From: Darksidea phi
Taxonomy: Eukaryota > Ascomycota > Dothideomycetes > Pleosporales > Lentitheciaceae
NCBI GenBank assembly: GCA_030770425.1
Contig: JASJFT010000102.1
Span: 1-64,000 of the forward strand
Direction of reading: 5' to 3'
DNA length: 64,000 bases
Shown: in pieces, positions 12,206 through 23,656 of the stretch
Position numbering within the stretch: position 1 is the first letter of the stretch
Layout: each line of letters opens with the position of its first letter
Program-made: the position numbers and the translations under genes
The notes under the pieces: model-generated
What the model saw: the letters and a program-made list of their open reading frames with translations, nothing else
What the model was told of the DNA's origin: nothing
Databases searched by the model: none

Positions 12206-13365
12206 CTCACTAGGGCTTTATCTTTGTTGGAGGTAACAGGTACGGCGTTACTCGTGTTTGCGTGCTGGCAGATATGTTCAAGCTAAGAGGTGATGAGGCT
12301 GAAGCCGAAGATAAAGTGAGTGGCGCCCGCCATTGTACGCACGTGAACTCCGTATCTTCTAACCAATCAAAACAATCGACGTTAACCTCTACTGTAGTTG
12401 CAGGGTGAAGTGTTATCACGTCGCTAACTTAAGCAAGTGTCATAGTTCACGCTCTAGAAGTCCCTAGAACTTAAACTTTTTGGCTATTTTATACACACAG
12501 ATTCGGATTTTGTTCATTTTAGCTATTGAGACTATACCCAGTATACTATGAGAAACGCATGTGCTACAAAAACAGCGTTTATACAGTACTGATTGAGATT
12601 TCGCTCAACTTGTAAGCATCCAGAGTACTAGCAAGAGCTATATTCCAAACTCCATAATAGAAAGAGTATTTATTTTTGAATATTGTTTTTAGTACGGTGT
12701 CTTTTATATCTACTATTTTATCATTATAATATCATCACTTCGTCGGTACCTCACGATCGACAGTACTGTGTACAGCTCTATAGCTCCATTATCGTGTATA
12801 AGGTGTGGGTATAGCACCTCTACTATGTACAAATTCCTACTATGTTCCGTGCGGACCATACAAAAGAGACTCCCACTGTGCAAATCCAAAACAAATAATT
12901 ATAAATAAAGATTCACTTCTCGCAGCTATCCTTAAAGCGTGGAGAGGGGCAAAGATTACTGGCTATATGAAGGGCGACCACTTCAGTTTTCGCTTTGAAG
13001 TCTAGATTCTTATTGTTACTAGTTGATGTTTCTAGATGTCAGTTTCAACTTCTTGGAGGTGAGCGCAGCACAGCACGTTAACACCGTCCCATATGTTATC
13101 AATGCAGAAAGCCAAGATATTCCTCGGCAGGCATCGCGTAATGCCCGCAACACGGCATTTAAAAGCCAAAACAATGACCTATTGCAAAGAGAAAAAGCGC
13201 CAGTCGTGACGGCGTATTCCTGGTCATTATTCATCACTAAGTGCTACTTGTAGTGATAGATCTACCTATGACTTGCAAGTATCTATGAGTGGGCTGGGTA
13301 TCGTGATAAGCTTCGTTACAAAACTTGTAAAATGGCCGTTGCCGGTAACTGCTCCTGCAACGGTT
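12206..13365. other. AT-rich gene-free block
   Basis: From about 12420 to 13340 the sequence becomes clearly richer in A/T than its neighbours, with many TATA/TACTAT words and no credible frame on either strand. It follows the HET gene promoter and precedes the 3' end of the Gid8 gene. It may be a decayed, RIP-mutated repeat; I could not identify an element. Confidence 0.5.
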
Positions 13366-14564
13366 TTACTGCATCATGATGTCTGCAGCCTCTCCGTTTC
13401 CGTTTGCCTGGCTCGATGTGCTCTCACTTTCCTGCAGACCCAGTGGTAGCGAAGGGGGCAAATCCTTCCCAGCCTCTCTTGCCTTTGTCTCCGCCCAGAG
13501 GCGTAGCCGAACTAGGCGTCGCATTCGTGCCTCGCCCTGCATGCTCATGCTTGTGAGGATAGCTTCGTTGACCTTGCTTGCCACCTGTCGACGAAGTGTC
13601 GGCTGAAGGAGTTCGGCGAGTTGTGGCTGCAGGGTCTCGGTAGGAAGAAAGATGAGTAGAGACATGGTGAGCTCAAGGTCTTTGAGGAATTCTGGGTTCG
13701 TAGCTGCGCGGGGAGCGAGCTGTGAAGAAGCGAAATTAAGGGCGGGCGTGATGTCAGAACTCGGCGAGGAAGTGCATTTGCGGATGAGCTCAATGAGCTG
13801 CAGCCGGAGAAGAGCGAAATGTAGGGCAGGATCAGTGTCGAGAATCTATATTAAGCCGTTAGCCAAGCTCGGAGAAAGATTTGAAATCGGAACAGGGTTG
13901 AGCTGCTCGTAAATCATACTGAGGACTGAAGTTTTGTTTATCAACATGGCATTACTGCTATGAGTGGTGCATGAAACAGTGTATAATCATACGAGAGAAG
14001 AAAATAAAATGGAAAACATACCTGAGGGTTCAGATCGTTGATCTTGTTGATGGCGGCATCGATGTCACCAGCGTGGATAGAACACCGAATCCCCACTCGT
14101 GACTGCATCGACTCCTCTTCAAGAGGTAGCTGGATGTTGGCTTCTTTCGCGAACTTCTCGGCGGCCCGCGGATACCCTTCGGTGATCAGATAATCCATGA
14201 CGACGAAATTGATGTCCCTACGGAGCAGTCAGCAAACATGTCGCTCCCACTCGAACGACATATCGGCACAAGAGATGAGGAAGCAGGTGTGTATGCTTCA
14301 CAATCAGATTCCAAGTTAACTTAGTCTCCACACATTGTTTCGGAGAGATTCCCAACTTGTTTTTGGCGCATCATGTTGAAGGCGGGGATGGACGGGTGTC
14401 CCGAGCAAAAGAGCAGGGCTTACGTCTTCGAAGGTTTAATTTCATCGACCTTCCGCTGAAAGAGATGCTGCGTCGGCGTCGCCGCCGACACAGAGACGGT
14501 GGATGAGCTCTAACACATCGGTTAGTTGTGGTATCGACCACGCGCATGAAGAGAAGCTCACCAT
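13366..14564 (-). CDS. gid8: GID/CTLH E3 ligase complex subunit Gid8 (LisH-CTLH-CRA protein)
   Basis: Four coding exons: 14564-14562, 14509-14424, 14217-14022, 13845-13366; total 254 aa. The first coding exon holds only the ATG; it is followed by a consensus donor GTGAGC and an intron with a CTAAC branch site. Protein order: short Ser/Thr leader, conserved QRKVDEIKPSK, LisH helix pair DINFVVMDYLITEGY (about 30-60), CTLH, then CRA with LHFALLRLQLIELIR and a C-terminal arginine-rich helix. In the GID/CTLH ubiquitin ligase this subunit is scaffold, linked to catabolite degradation of gluconeogenic enzymes. The third intron (176 bp) is longer than its neighbours; a small cassette exon in it would introduce a stop, so I join directly. 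Recognition of the family is strong; the start exon is inferred from splice signals and a good Kozak context. Confidence 0.88.
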
Positions 14565-14903
14565 GGTGGTTGCAAGCTCGGCCTGCGTGAACGACCATCT
14601 CAAGGTACTGAGATGCTGTCCGAGGCGAGTGGCCTCATGCAGAGTTTGCTGCGGATAGAGGAGTGAGGATGAAGTGCGGTGCAGCTTTCGAAAAGCTAAC
14701 AACCAAACTTTAGCGAGACGGCCCGTGCGCACATTACCTAAACTTCGTCCCCTCTCACGACCTACAAATCTTTTGATTCACTGAATCGGATCTTTACTAT
14801 TCACCATCTTTATTCCCGGTATATAGCTAGTTTTTTACTCACTATGAAGTGATTTAGCTAGGAATCCGGCGGCTCTACCATAGTCACCATAATCAGCCGC
14901 AAT
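14565..14903. promoter_or_regulatory. Divergent promoter region gid8 / uridine kinase
   Basis: A 339-bp gap between two head-to-head genes. No recognisable binding site stands out; the only open frames are short and antisense. Confidence 0.5.
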
Positions 14904-16428
14904 ATGTCGACAGACAAGCGAATTCGCTATTCACCGCCATGGGGAAACGCCAGCATCATTGGAGTAGCTGGAAGCTCGGGGTCGGGGAAAACGTCTTTGG
15001 CACTAGCCATTGTGGCGTCTCTTAACCTGCCGTGGGTGGTCATCATGTCTATGGTAAGGTAGACTTTGGAGAAGTGCATTTCATGATCACGTGAGCAACA
15101 TTAACGGCGCTTGCAGGACTCCTTTTACAAGCCTTTGACTCCGGAACAGTCTGCAGCTGCTTTTCGGAACGAGTTTGACTTTGATTCGCCAGAAGCAATT
15201 GATTTCGACATCTTGGTGGATAGGTTGAGAGATATCAAAAACGGGTACGCTTAGCCTTTAGCATGACAGTCGAGGAGCTGATCAGAGACTTAGAAAGGTA
15301 GCTGAAGTACCAGTCTACTCCTTCGAGAAGCATGCTAGGGTAGAGCAGACGACGACCGTATACTCACCACATGTACTAATCTTGGAGGGCATCTTTGCTC
15401 TACACGACCAGCGAGTATTAGACATGCTCGACTTGAAGATATTCGCCGAGGCCGACGCTGACCTTTGTCTCTCAAGAAGATGTGCGGCTTGTTTTTCTTG
15501 AACAGTTCATCCGACCGTTACCGTTACCCCTATGGAACTCAAGCTAACGACTCCAGTGGTCCGAGACCTCAAAGAACGCGGCCGCGACATCGAAGGCTGC
15601 ATAAAGCAATGGTTCTCCTTTGTCAAACCAAACTTCTACAAATATGTCTCTCCCCAGCGCGAAATAGCCGACATAATCATCCCGCGCGGCATCGAAAACT
15701 ACGTCGCCATCCAAATGGTCTCATCCCAGATCAGAGCAACTCTGGCCAGCAAATCAACACAGCACCAACTCGAGCTGACCCGCCTCGGCAAAATCGCAGG
15801 AGACGCCCCGTTGAGTAAGAATGCACTGATACTGCGGCAGACCAACCAGGTCAAGGCCATCCATACGTTGCTTATGGATCCTGCGACTAATAGAGAGGAT
15901 TACATCTTTTACTTCGATCGGCTAGCTTGTTTGATGGTGGAGACGGCAGTGGATGTCATGCCGTTCAAATCAGTCAAGATCACAACGCCCCAGAAATACA
16001 CCTACGCCGGTTTACACCCGACCGGCGAGGTCTCCGCCGTTGTTGTCCTGCGCGGCGGCTCCGCGTTTGAAACTGGACTCAGACGCACCATCCCCGACTG
16101 CCGCACCGGCCGCATACTCATCCAGACGAACTACCGCACTGGCGAACCGGAATTACACTACCGCGCTCTCCCCTCGAATATCGCAGAGCATGGGCTAATC
16201 CTAGTCCTAGACCCCCAAATGAGCAGTGGAGCAGCGGCATTGATGGCAGTGAAAGTGCTTGTGGACCATGGGGTGCCGGAGGAGAGGATTGTGTTTGTCA
16301 CATACATGGCAGGCAAAGTGGGAGTCAACCGAGTGCTAAGGGTGTTCCCGGAGGTGAGATGTGTGATTGCGAGGATGGGTGATGACATGGAGAACCGATG
16401 GGTTGAGACGCGGTATTTGGGCTGCTGA
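14904..16428 (+). CDS. urk1: Uridine kinase with C-terminal uracil phosphoribosyltransferase-like domain
   Basis: Four exons: 14904-15053, 15117-15244, 15294-15481, 15557-16428; 445 aa. N-terminal kinase domain: P-loop GSSGSGKTS at about 23-31, then DSFYKPL, YSPHVLILEGIFAL and SRRLVRDLKERGRDIEG, all typical of uridine/cytidine kinases that phosphorylate uridine and cytidine in pyrimidine salvage. C-terminal half is UPRT-fold: TYAGLHPTGEVSAVVVLRGGS, IPDCRTGRILIQT and DPQMSSGAAA at the position of the PRPP-binding loop. In this bifunctional-looking family the UPRT part is often degenerate, and here the loop departs from the usual DPM.ATGG form, so UPRT activity is doubtful. The third intron restores the kinase frame; without it the frame would break at 15482. 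Converges with the PPG1 gene 111 bp away. Confidence 0.93.
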
Positions 16429-16539
16429 TGTGCTTTGAAAGGCTGGCAAAACCTTGTATATCAGACGTTCGCATATGCATATATCGCATCTTGAAATTCG
16501 TTCTGGTTTCATAGTTACATTGCGGTTATAGGTGGGGTA

Positions 16540-17608
16540 TCATAGGAAGTATTCCGTCGTGACCTCCTTCCCTTGCTGCTGCTGTTGTTCCGCTCGATGG
16601 AGATCATTATCCGGACTCGCGTCAAAAACATTAAAAACTCGTTCCCCAGTGTCGCTGACTTCTAATACACTGGCCATATTTCCGCACCGGTAACAGTAAT
16701 TGGGCGCGCTCCATACTGTGCTTAGTCGGTCGTCGTATAGCACTAAATAGCCCTCCTGACAAAGCTGGTGCGCGCGTAATATGTGAGACATGGCGTTGAC
16801 CTCCAAAAACTTCTTGACCACCTGCGCTCCAAACGTATAGCCAGCTCCTCTCGGACTGAGGGCAAATTCATCTCGCTCGGGATCTGGATCGCTCCACACA
16901 AGATCCGCCATGGGGCCCTCGTGAGGTATCTCCCTGAATCGATCGATTATCTTTATTTGATCGATGGAGTGTATCGACGGCGAGAGACCGCCGTGTACGC
17001 AGAATATTTGGTCGTTGATGACCACAGAGAGAGTAAGGAAGTCGAACATGTCGGTAAAGTAGTGCCATACGTTCGCATTTCCATATTTGCGCGAACATTC
17101 TGTGTAGAAACCATAGGATTGCGTTACGCCGCGCGATTCGTGGTTACCCCGGATGAGGTGGACTCGGTGTGGATAGCGGAGTTTGAGGCATACAAGCAGC
17201 GAAATCGTTTCGACGGAGAAGAGACCACGGTCTACATAGTCGCCTGCGCGGGAAGTCTTGTCAGCGAAAGTCGCGCGCCAGTAGGAGACCGCCGCCTTAC
17301 CTAAAAAAAGGTAATTGGTATCGGGACAGGGCCCGCCAATTTTGAATATCTCGATCAAATCGAAAAACTGGCCATGGATATCACCGACGACGGTCACAGG
17401 CGCTCTGATATGTACGACATTGCTCTCCTTCATAAGCAGCTCCTTCGTCTTTGCGCATATTGCCTCGATGACCGACTCCGCCAGCAGCTCCTTCTTGTAC
17501 AGTCGCGATATGCACTCATCGAGGTCGACGGAAGCTGCGCAGTGAACATGAGCAAATGAGCTTAAGTTATGGAATTCTGGAGGCAGACATACACGGAAGA
17601 CCAGGCAT
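16540..17608 (-). CDS. ppg1: Serine/threonine protein phosphatase PPG1 (PP2A-like)
   Basis: Three exons: 17608-17593 (16 bp), 17534-17301, 17243-16540; 317 aa. The short first exon MPGLP(S) is inferred from a perfect GTATGT donor at 17592 and a CGCAG acceptor; no other in-frame ATG precedes the conserved SVDLDECISRLYKKELL. The 57-bp second intron is a multiple of three with no stop, so retention would insert 19 residues between LFLG and DYVDRG, in the middle of the catalytic core. PPP motifs GDIHG, GDYVDRG and RGNHES are intact. PPG1-specific wording includes VVGDIHGQFFDLIEIF, QIKIIDRFREIPHEGPMADLVW and RAHQLCQEGY, separating it from PP2A and PP4. The C-terminus ends in EYFL after a poly-Gln run. 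In yeast and filamentous fungi PPG1 works with STRIPAK-like scaffold and in glycogen and morphogenesis control (family knowledge). Confidence 0.92.
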
Positions 17609-18373
17609 GGTAGTATTTGTAAGGTGGGCGTGGAGGTGGCTGCATGCGCGGCAGGCTCAGGGAATAGCGTCTGAACTGGACACAAGCAGATGACGATACC
17701 GTACAATCATCCTCGGAGCGGCATCGAAACGTGTGAGGACGGCGGTGGTGGCGGAAGGTTCACGGGCTCGTGAGGCTAAAGTGTGCTGTAGCTCGCCGTC
17801 GTGTATCCCGCGTTTCATGGGCCCGTGCATAAGGTCCGAAATGGCTAGCTCCAAATTTCCCAGCAGACTTCACGTCCCGACTTTTTCCCAGACGTCAGGC
17901 GTTCCGCGGTCGATTCCCATCTCCTCTATCTTTCCGCCGTTTCCTAGCTCTTGATAGTATTCACTTCTCCGTTCTTTGTCGACGTGCTTGGCTTTCTCTC
18001 ATTATATTTTGGAGTCAATCGCGCCTGCTGTGCCTACTTTCCCCTCACATCAGCAGCCTCGCTAGCTCCACCACTTCTCATCAGCCTTTGATATCTCCCC
18101 AACAAGGGACGACTATGCCCCACCCAACCTGGCAAGAATCGACACTGCATTAAGGCAAACCACAAAACTTGACGGATCGTTGGGCACGCTTAGCACCTTG
18201 GCAGCACGTGCATTGGATTGATCTGGGGACCGTACGGCGCCGAAAACCTCGTTTCTTCTCCACTTCTGCCATCTTTCTCATTCCAAACTCTATTTCTCTA
18301 GAATCATTTGATAGAACGCACGTATTACAGCACCTTTCTAGAATCTCCTCATATCACGCTTGCGAGAGGTGGA
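17609..18373. promoter_or_regulatory. Divergent promoter region ppg1 / Pro-Gln-rich gene
   Basis: 765 bp between head-to-head genes; no open frame of interest. Pyrimidine-rich stretches at about 17925-18080 look like fungal core-promoter and 5'-leader sequence. Confidence 0.45.
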
Positions 18374-20582
18374 ATGTCGTGGAGCGGACCTGTGGCAGGT
18401 ACGCCGTACCAGCCGCCACCTTATGTCCATGGACAGCCCGCCTTTGGTCAGCCGCAGCCTTATCAGTATGGACAGCAACCAGGCCATAACCAGCATCAGC
18501 CTGTGTTGTCTCAGTCAAGTGTTCCTACGCGGCCTCCAGACAATAGGTAAGCCGAACTTTTCTTACCTTCCGAAGTTGTTGAGCTTCACAGATGCTCCAA
18601 GCCCGAGCCATGAACGCCCTTCCACGTTGTTTCGTTACTATGTATTGATCAGGTTCCAGGCCACCCAAGAAGAAAGGCAACCCGATAATCACTAAATATC
18701 CCCCACCGCCTGGGTATCGTGGCCCTGCCCAGCCCCAGGGTCCTTATGGAGCGGCTCAGTATCCGGGGCAGTATCAGCAATATCCGCAAGCGCTCCCGGG
18801 GCCTTCTGTCTACCCAAATCAGGCCTATCAAGCTCCACCTACCCCCCAAGGCTATTCACCTCAAAACTATGGCCCGCCTCCGTCTCAGTCTCATCCCCAG
18901 CCATCGGCCTTTCCTCAGTCCGGCTACCAGCCGGCGCCAAACTATCAGTGGCCCCAACAACCGCAACAGGGCTTTCCGCAGCAGCCAGGATTTTCGCAAC
19001 CACCAAACTATCTTAATGGTCAAGGTTACGCCCCATCCCAGAGCACATACCCGGGTTATCCCACCTTACCCACCCCGGTAGAGCAGAATCAGCAGACTTG
19101 GTCTCAGGCTCAGGGCTGGCAACAACCCAGTGCATCTGCACCATACCCAACAACTGCCCATTTCAACTCTTTCGGTGCCCCGCCCGTAAACGGACAACAG
19201 AACCCCGATCACAATGCTCTACCAACTCCTATATCAGCCCACACTACTACATCCCATAACATACCGGTTTCAGCACAGCCACTGAGTGCAACGAGCGAAA
19301 TTGTGCCCGAGGAGAAAGGACCGCTAAACCTTGCTTTATACGACTGGGATTTCGACTTCGAGGGTGCAATTTGGCCTAAGGCCCACGAGCCCGTTGATCC
19401 TGATTTTAGTCTTGGTCAGATTCTTTGGCATCCTGCCAAGGAAGTGACGCGAGCCTTGCCATCGACATTTGCTGAGGCCCAAGAGCAAGCAGACAGTCCA
19501 CCAGCAGAAAAGCTAGGCAATGGAGAATCTGTGTCGATTTACTTCACTCCGGAGAACTCGCACGAGGCATTCTTGGATGTCAGACAGACAGACGAGTGGT
19601 ACAAAATTCAGGATGATCCGGTCTTTGTCGTCTTTACTGACGAGAGCATGGCCAAACTCATACCGATCGAGGAATGTATTGCCTTGCGTGATCGACCTGA
19701 TGAGCCACTGGAAGAGACTAAGCAAGAAGAAGATAAGGAGATGCGTGACTCAAACTGGGATGTTATGGACGATTTGGAACAGGCGTTGTCCAGCACTGCC
19801 GAGGACCAGAAAGCACCCCCGCTTCGCCAGGATACGGCTCCCTCCAGGGATCAGACACAAGAGGACATTCTTGCAAAGCTAGGAGTCACTGGAAACCCCA
19901 AAACACCCTCAGGTGAAGTCATGTCGGTCCCCTTCTCCTTCAATGCCAAGCCACCCGCGTCTTTGCCCCCGAAACCTCCAGCACCACCGGCAACCAAGTA
20001 AGTAAATTTCGCACTCAGGCAACCTCTCCACTAACCCTAATAGTATACCCTCACGTCCCGAGCATCCTTCACACAGAGCTCACTCATACGGTGGACATCG
20101 CAACTCCACATACGGACTACCGCCCCAACGTCCGTACGGCTCCGTTTCGTCTTCCCGACCCCTGCCTCACGATGCGCAAAGCTGCGAATCTCGGAGCCTC
20201 AAAAATTTCCAAAATCAACGCAATGGTCATACCCTCGATGGCGCTCGCGAGAGTCCCGCACGCTCTGAAGGGAGCAATCGAACGATGGCAGGATCGGACT
20301 TCGAATCTGAGCCGATCAACGGGGCTGAACAAACTGCTGGCCCTGTGCCGCAGTTAAAACGAAGCGATAGCTCATTCACGCGAAAGAGGAGTTATGAGGA
20401 CACAGACCATGATGACCAGAAGACGCGTCAACATGACGATCATGCAAAGCGTAAGCGACGCTCACAAGTCGCTTCAGCCTACAGGTAACGATTTTCCCTG
20501 GCTCGACTGTTAGCACCAAGCCGCTAGTAGCGCAGTCATTCCTAAAGGTAGTATCTGACTAACATGTCACAGTCGTCGGTAA
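18374..20582 (+). CDS. Pro/Gln/Tyr-rich conserved fungal protein of unknown function
   Basis: Four exons: 18374-18546, 18660-19997, 20044-20484, 20573-20582; 653 aa. The last exon is 10 bp and gives an end in SRR; if it is skipped, translation stops at 20488 with AYR, two residues shorter. Residues 1-290 are low complexity, dominated by P, Q, Y, G and S (disordered, prion-like composition), with PPKKKGNPIITKYPPPPGY near residue 60. Residues about 300-430 form a compact, conserved-looking globular block starting NLALYDWDFDFEGAIWPK and including YFTPENSHEAFLDVRQT and DDPVFVVF. The tail is Ser/Arg-rich with a basic cluster AKRKRRSQ likely to be a nuclear signal. I do not recognise the globular block as a named domain. 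An upstream in-frame ATG at 18308 would add 22 residues. Confidence 0.8.
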
Positions 20583-22206
20583 CCTTTGCCGCCATACTTC
20601 CTCTTTTCCACTTTTATTTGCTACTAACGCTTTTCACTTGTTCAACGCGGTATTGAAACCTCCCCATCGTTCACCAAGATGTTTGTTCATACGCTCACCG
20701 ATGTTGGCCTTTATTATGCATGGTCACCGTACCTCTCACTGGTATGATGATGGACTTCCCTTCATGTCATTTTTTGCCGGTCACCTAAGACTGAAGTACT
20801 CTTTTCTGTCAGCGTGGGGTATCTGACTTTTCGGCGTCAATCGGCATGAGGCGGTTTTCACTTCATACAAGTTATTCAAGTCTTCACGTCTCCGCGGTTT
20901 TACGCCACATTTTGGGCAGCCCTTTAAGGCCGGTTGGCATCATATTACATTTTTCTCATCATATTGTTGCATCATCCTCACATTCTCGATCTTCTCAATG
21001 TCCATGTCACCTCATACAGTATCATAATAATCCTATTTAACCTCATCTTTCACCGCGCCGTTTGGCAGCGTATGTCATCGACTCGTTTCGCTTTCGTCCT
21101 GTTGTCATTCACCTGAACTAGTTTCACTCCGCTCCTCAAGTTTCCCAAGTCACCCACGTCTCATTCGTCACTTGAGTTTGATGACTAAAGGTTGGGGTAT
21201 GAAGTTGGCAAAGCTAATCCACAGAGGAGTCAGTACCTATCGTTTTATGTTAGTGGCGCGACGCAGTTCATACCCCCGAGTTACGTGAAAGCTCTTTCGC
21301 CGAAGCTTGAACGCTTATCTTACGAATGGCGTACATTGCAACTGGTGAGTAGAGCGCGCAAAGATGTAGTGTTGCATATATATCTTCAAGCGCAGTTCCA
21401 AGATGAAGTTTGGCAAGCATGAAGCGCGTTGATGTCGGGGCGCATCTATCAAGCTATCGAGGGATGGAGACTTCCCTATTTCACCCGAGACTCGCAGACA
21501 CCAACTCAACTCCTTCTTTTCATAGGCTAGGAAGGTTCCGAGTAAGTGATGTGGCAAAGTTTCATGACGTATCATTTGGGACTCAATGTTATAGTATGAG
21601 GCCACTTACGGTGGTACAAAAGTGGTGAAGCATCTCTGGAATGGTGTCAGCTGCTGCTATTCAGGAGTAGAAGCCGCGCTTTCTTACGTTTTACGAGGTA
21701 GATAACGAGATTTAATCTACGTATGTAGTGGCATGGCCCATAGGCTCTTGGCATTAACTACGTGCACGTCCTCTCTTCCAAACGTTCAATGTAGGACACA
21801 CTTAGGTACAGCAAAACAGTTCTGGCTTAATAAAGTGCTGTGTAAACTCAAATTCAGGCGATAGCTGTATATCTCAGGTGCCCGGCGACGTTGTGGTTCG
21901 AAGTCCAAAAGTCTAGAAAGAACTTCGCAGGCCGGTTGAGCACATGACCCAGCCGAATTTCTAGTGTCCGAAACATCATCGAATCGATCAAGTACGGACA
22001 CACGGGGCAACCATATCGATTGGAGGCATTTCGTGATGTTAGACTAATGCTGTATAAAATGGTGTATATGAGATCTACTCGACACCAAAAGAATGCATAT
22101 CACAAAAAGCCCAACACTCTCAAAACGCCGCCCAAATGCCCAACCCATCGACCCCCAACACCCAACCCCCAAACCACACAACGGAAAAAAGCGCCCCGCC
22201 CCCGCC
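20583..22206. other. 1.6 kb convergent gap, no gene seen
   Basis: Lies between two converging genes. The first 500 bp are pyrimidine-rich. All open frames are short, without family resemblance. It may contain long 3' UTRs or a non-coding RNA, but nothing in the sequence demonstrates one. Confidence 0.5.
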
Positions 22207-23656
22207 TCACCAAGCCAACCCTTCATTCAACCCCCCACACTTGACCCCCTCACAAACCTCCTCATCAAGCTCACTCCCCTTCTCCCCCGTCCCAACGACC
22301 TTCTGCCTCGCAGGCCAAATTTCCCTGCCCGCCTCCTTCTCCGCCTCGTAGTGCTTGGTCACGACCTCTCGAGCCGTCTTCTGGAAAAACAAGGGCGCCT
22401 TTTCGTACTTTGGGTGCAGGAGGCCGTTGACGAAGACGCCGCGCTCGAGGTTCTTTTGCGCGTTCGTGCAGAGCACTTTGTCCTCGCGCATGACGCGCTC
22501 GTACATGTCGGCTATGAGGTGGAAGTCGGCGTCTGAGGAGGATTTGTGCCGGTAGATTTCGTAGGACATGGTGGAGTGGAGGGGGCCGGTGGGGAGGAAT
22601 TTTTGGATCATGATGAAGTGCGCGCTTTGGGGGGAGAGGGTTAGGTTGGTTTGTTTATTTTGGATGGTTGTATAGCGTTTTGCGTTGGGGGGAGGGAGGG
22701 GGGTGGGGAGTTTTGTAGGTAGGGAGGTAGGGAGGTAGGTAGGTTGGGTACTTACGAAACCGTCATCGAAGAAGCAGGAAAGTAGTATGTGCTGTGCACA
22801 CTCAATCCCTTTTCTATCTGCTCGGGAGTGGAGATGCAGTGGTGTTGTATATGTCCGTCTTTCAAGTCGCTGTCGAAAGATTCCAGATTGATGAAATCCG
22901 GCACGTCGGGATGAGTAGTCGGGCAATGATAACACTCGTTGAAGTTATCCGCGAGGATCTTCCAGTTGTAGTTGCCCTCAAGCTCGTACGTGTGGTCGAG
23001 TTGGTAGTCGTCGAAGTTATAGCCCTGGTAGCGGTCTTGCTTGTCCACGTTGGCGAAGTGCTCTTCCCACGAGACTTCGGGGGTTTCCTGGGCGGTGGGG
23101 GTTAGTGGGTGGGTGGGTTCGCACTGAGGGAGACGACGGGGGAGATATGTACCTTGGCGTCCATGTTGATCCAGATAAACCCGTTACCGTCGATCTTGAC
23201 GTGGATTCGTAGAAGCCCGTTTTGCTCTTTGTTGAACTCTAAATCTTGATATCCCGGCGCTTTAGCCAACTTGCCATTCAACCCATACGACCAGCCGTGA
23301 TATCTGCACGCCAGAATCTTAGCCTTGCCCTGCTTCTCCTGCTCGATGACGGGATAGGCACGGTGGCGGCAGACGTTGTGGAAGGCGTTAATGGTGCCAT
23401 GACGGTCGCGCGTGAGAATGATATCGAAACCCGCGATGGTGTAGCGAAGCCAGTCGCCCGTCTCAGCGAGTCGGCCTTTGTGTGTGAGGAAGAGCCAGCG
23501 TTTGGAGAAGATGGCGCGACGTTCGAAGTTGTACATGTCCTGGGAGGTGTACCATGATGCAGGGAGAGCGCGAACGGGGGCTTGATTTGCAGGGACAGCG
23601 TCTTTGTTGGAGCCAGCGTTGCTGCCGTAGCGGAAATAATGTAACATAGAAGCCAT
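22207..23656 (-). CDS. Rieske [2Fe-2S] non-haem iron oxygenase (choline-monooxygenase-like)
   Basis: Three exons: 23656-23153, 23087-22756, 22624-22207; 417 aa. Rieske cluster ligands C96-R-H98 and C117-R-Y-H120 sit in CRHRAYP and CRYHGWSYG. The catalytic domain shows the mononuclear-iron site NFNECYHCPTTHPDV (about 216-230) with the paired histidines 222 and 227. This architecture matches the alpha subunit of ring-hydroxylating/Rieske oxygenases and the choline-monooxygenase-like fungal branch; substrate is not readable from sequence. No signal peptide is seen, so it is probably cytosolic. It needs a reductase partner, and none is encoded nearby. The second intron (131 bp) contains a GTAGG/GGAGGTA tandem tract. 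The last exon ends in a Glu/Gly-rich, weakly conserved tail. Confidence 0.92.
22681..22749. repeat. Purine-rich tandem tract in Rieske gene intron
   Basis: On the + strand a GGGAGG block is followed by several GTAGG/GGAGGTA repeats ending in GGTTGGG. It lies wholly inside the 131-bp second intron, so on the sense (-) strand it is a C/T-rich tract before the acceptor. Confidence 0.6.

Noticed and set aside
13846..14021. Extra cassette exon in the long third intron of gid8
   Set aside because: Any such exon in the needed phase meets a stop, and the direct join gives the family sequence.
16868..17304. Plus-strand frames over PPG1
   Set aside because: Shadows of the phosphatase exons in other frames.
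22093..22536. Pro-rich + strand frame
   Set aside because: Antisense shadow of the C-terminal exon of the Rieske gene.
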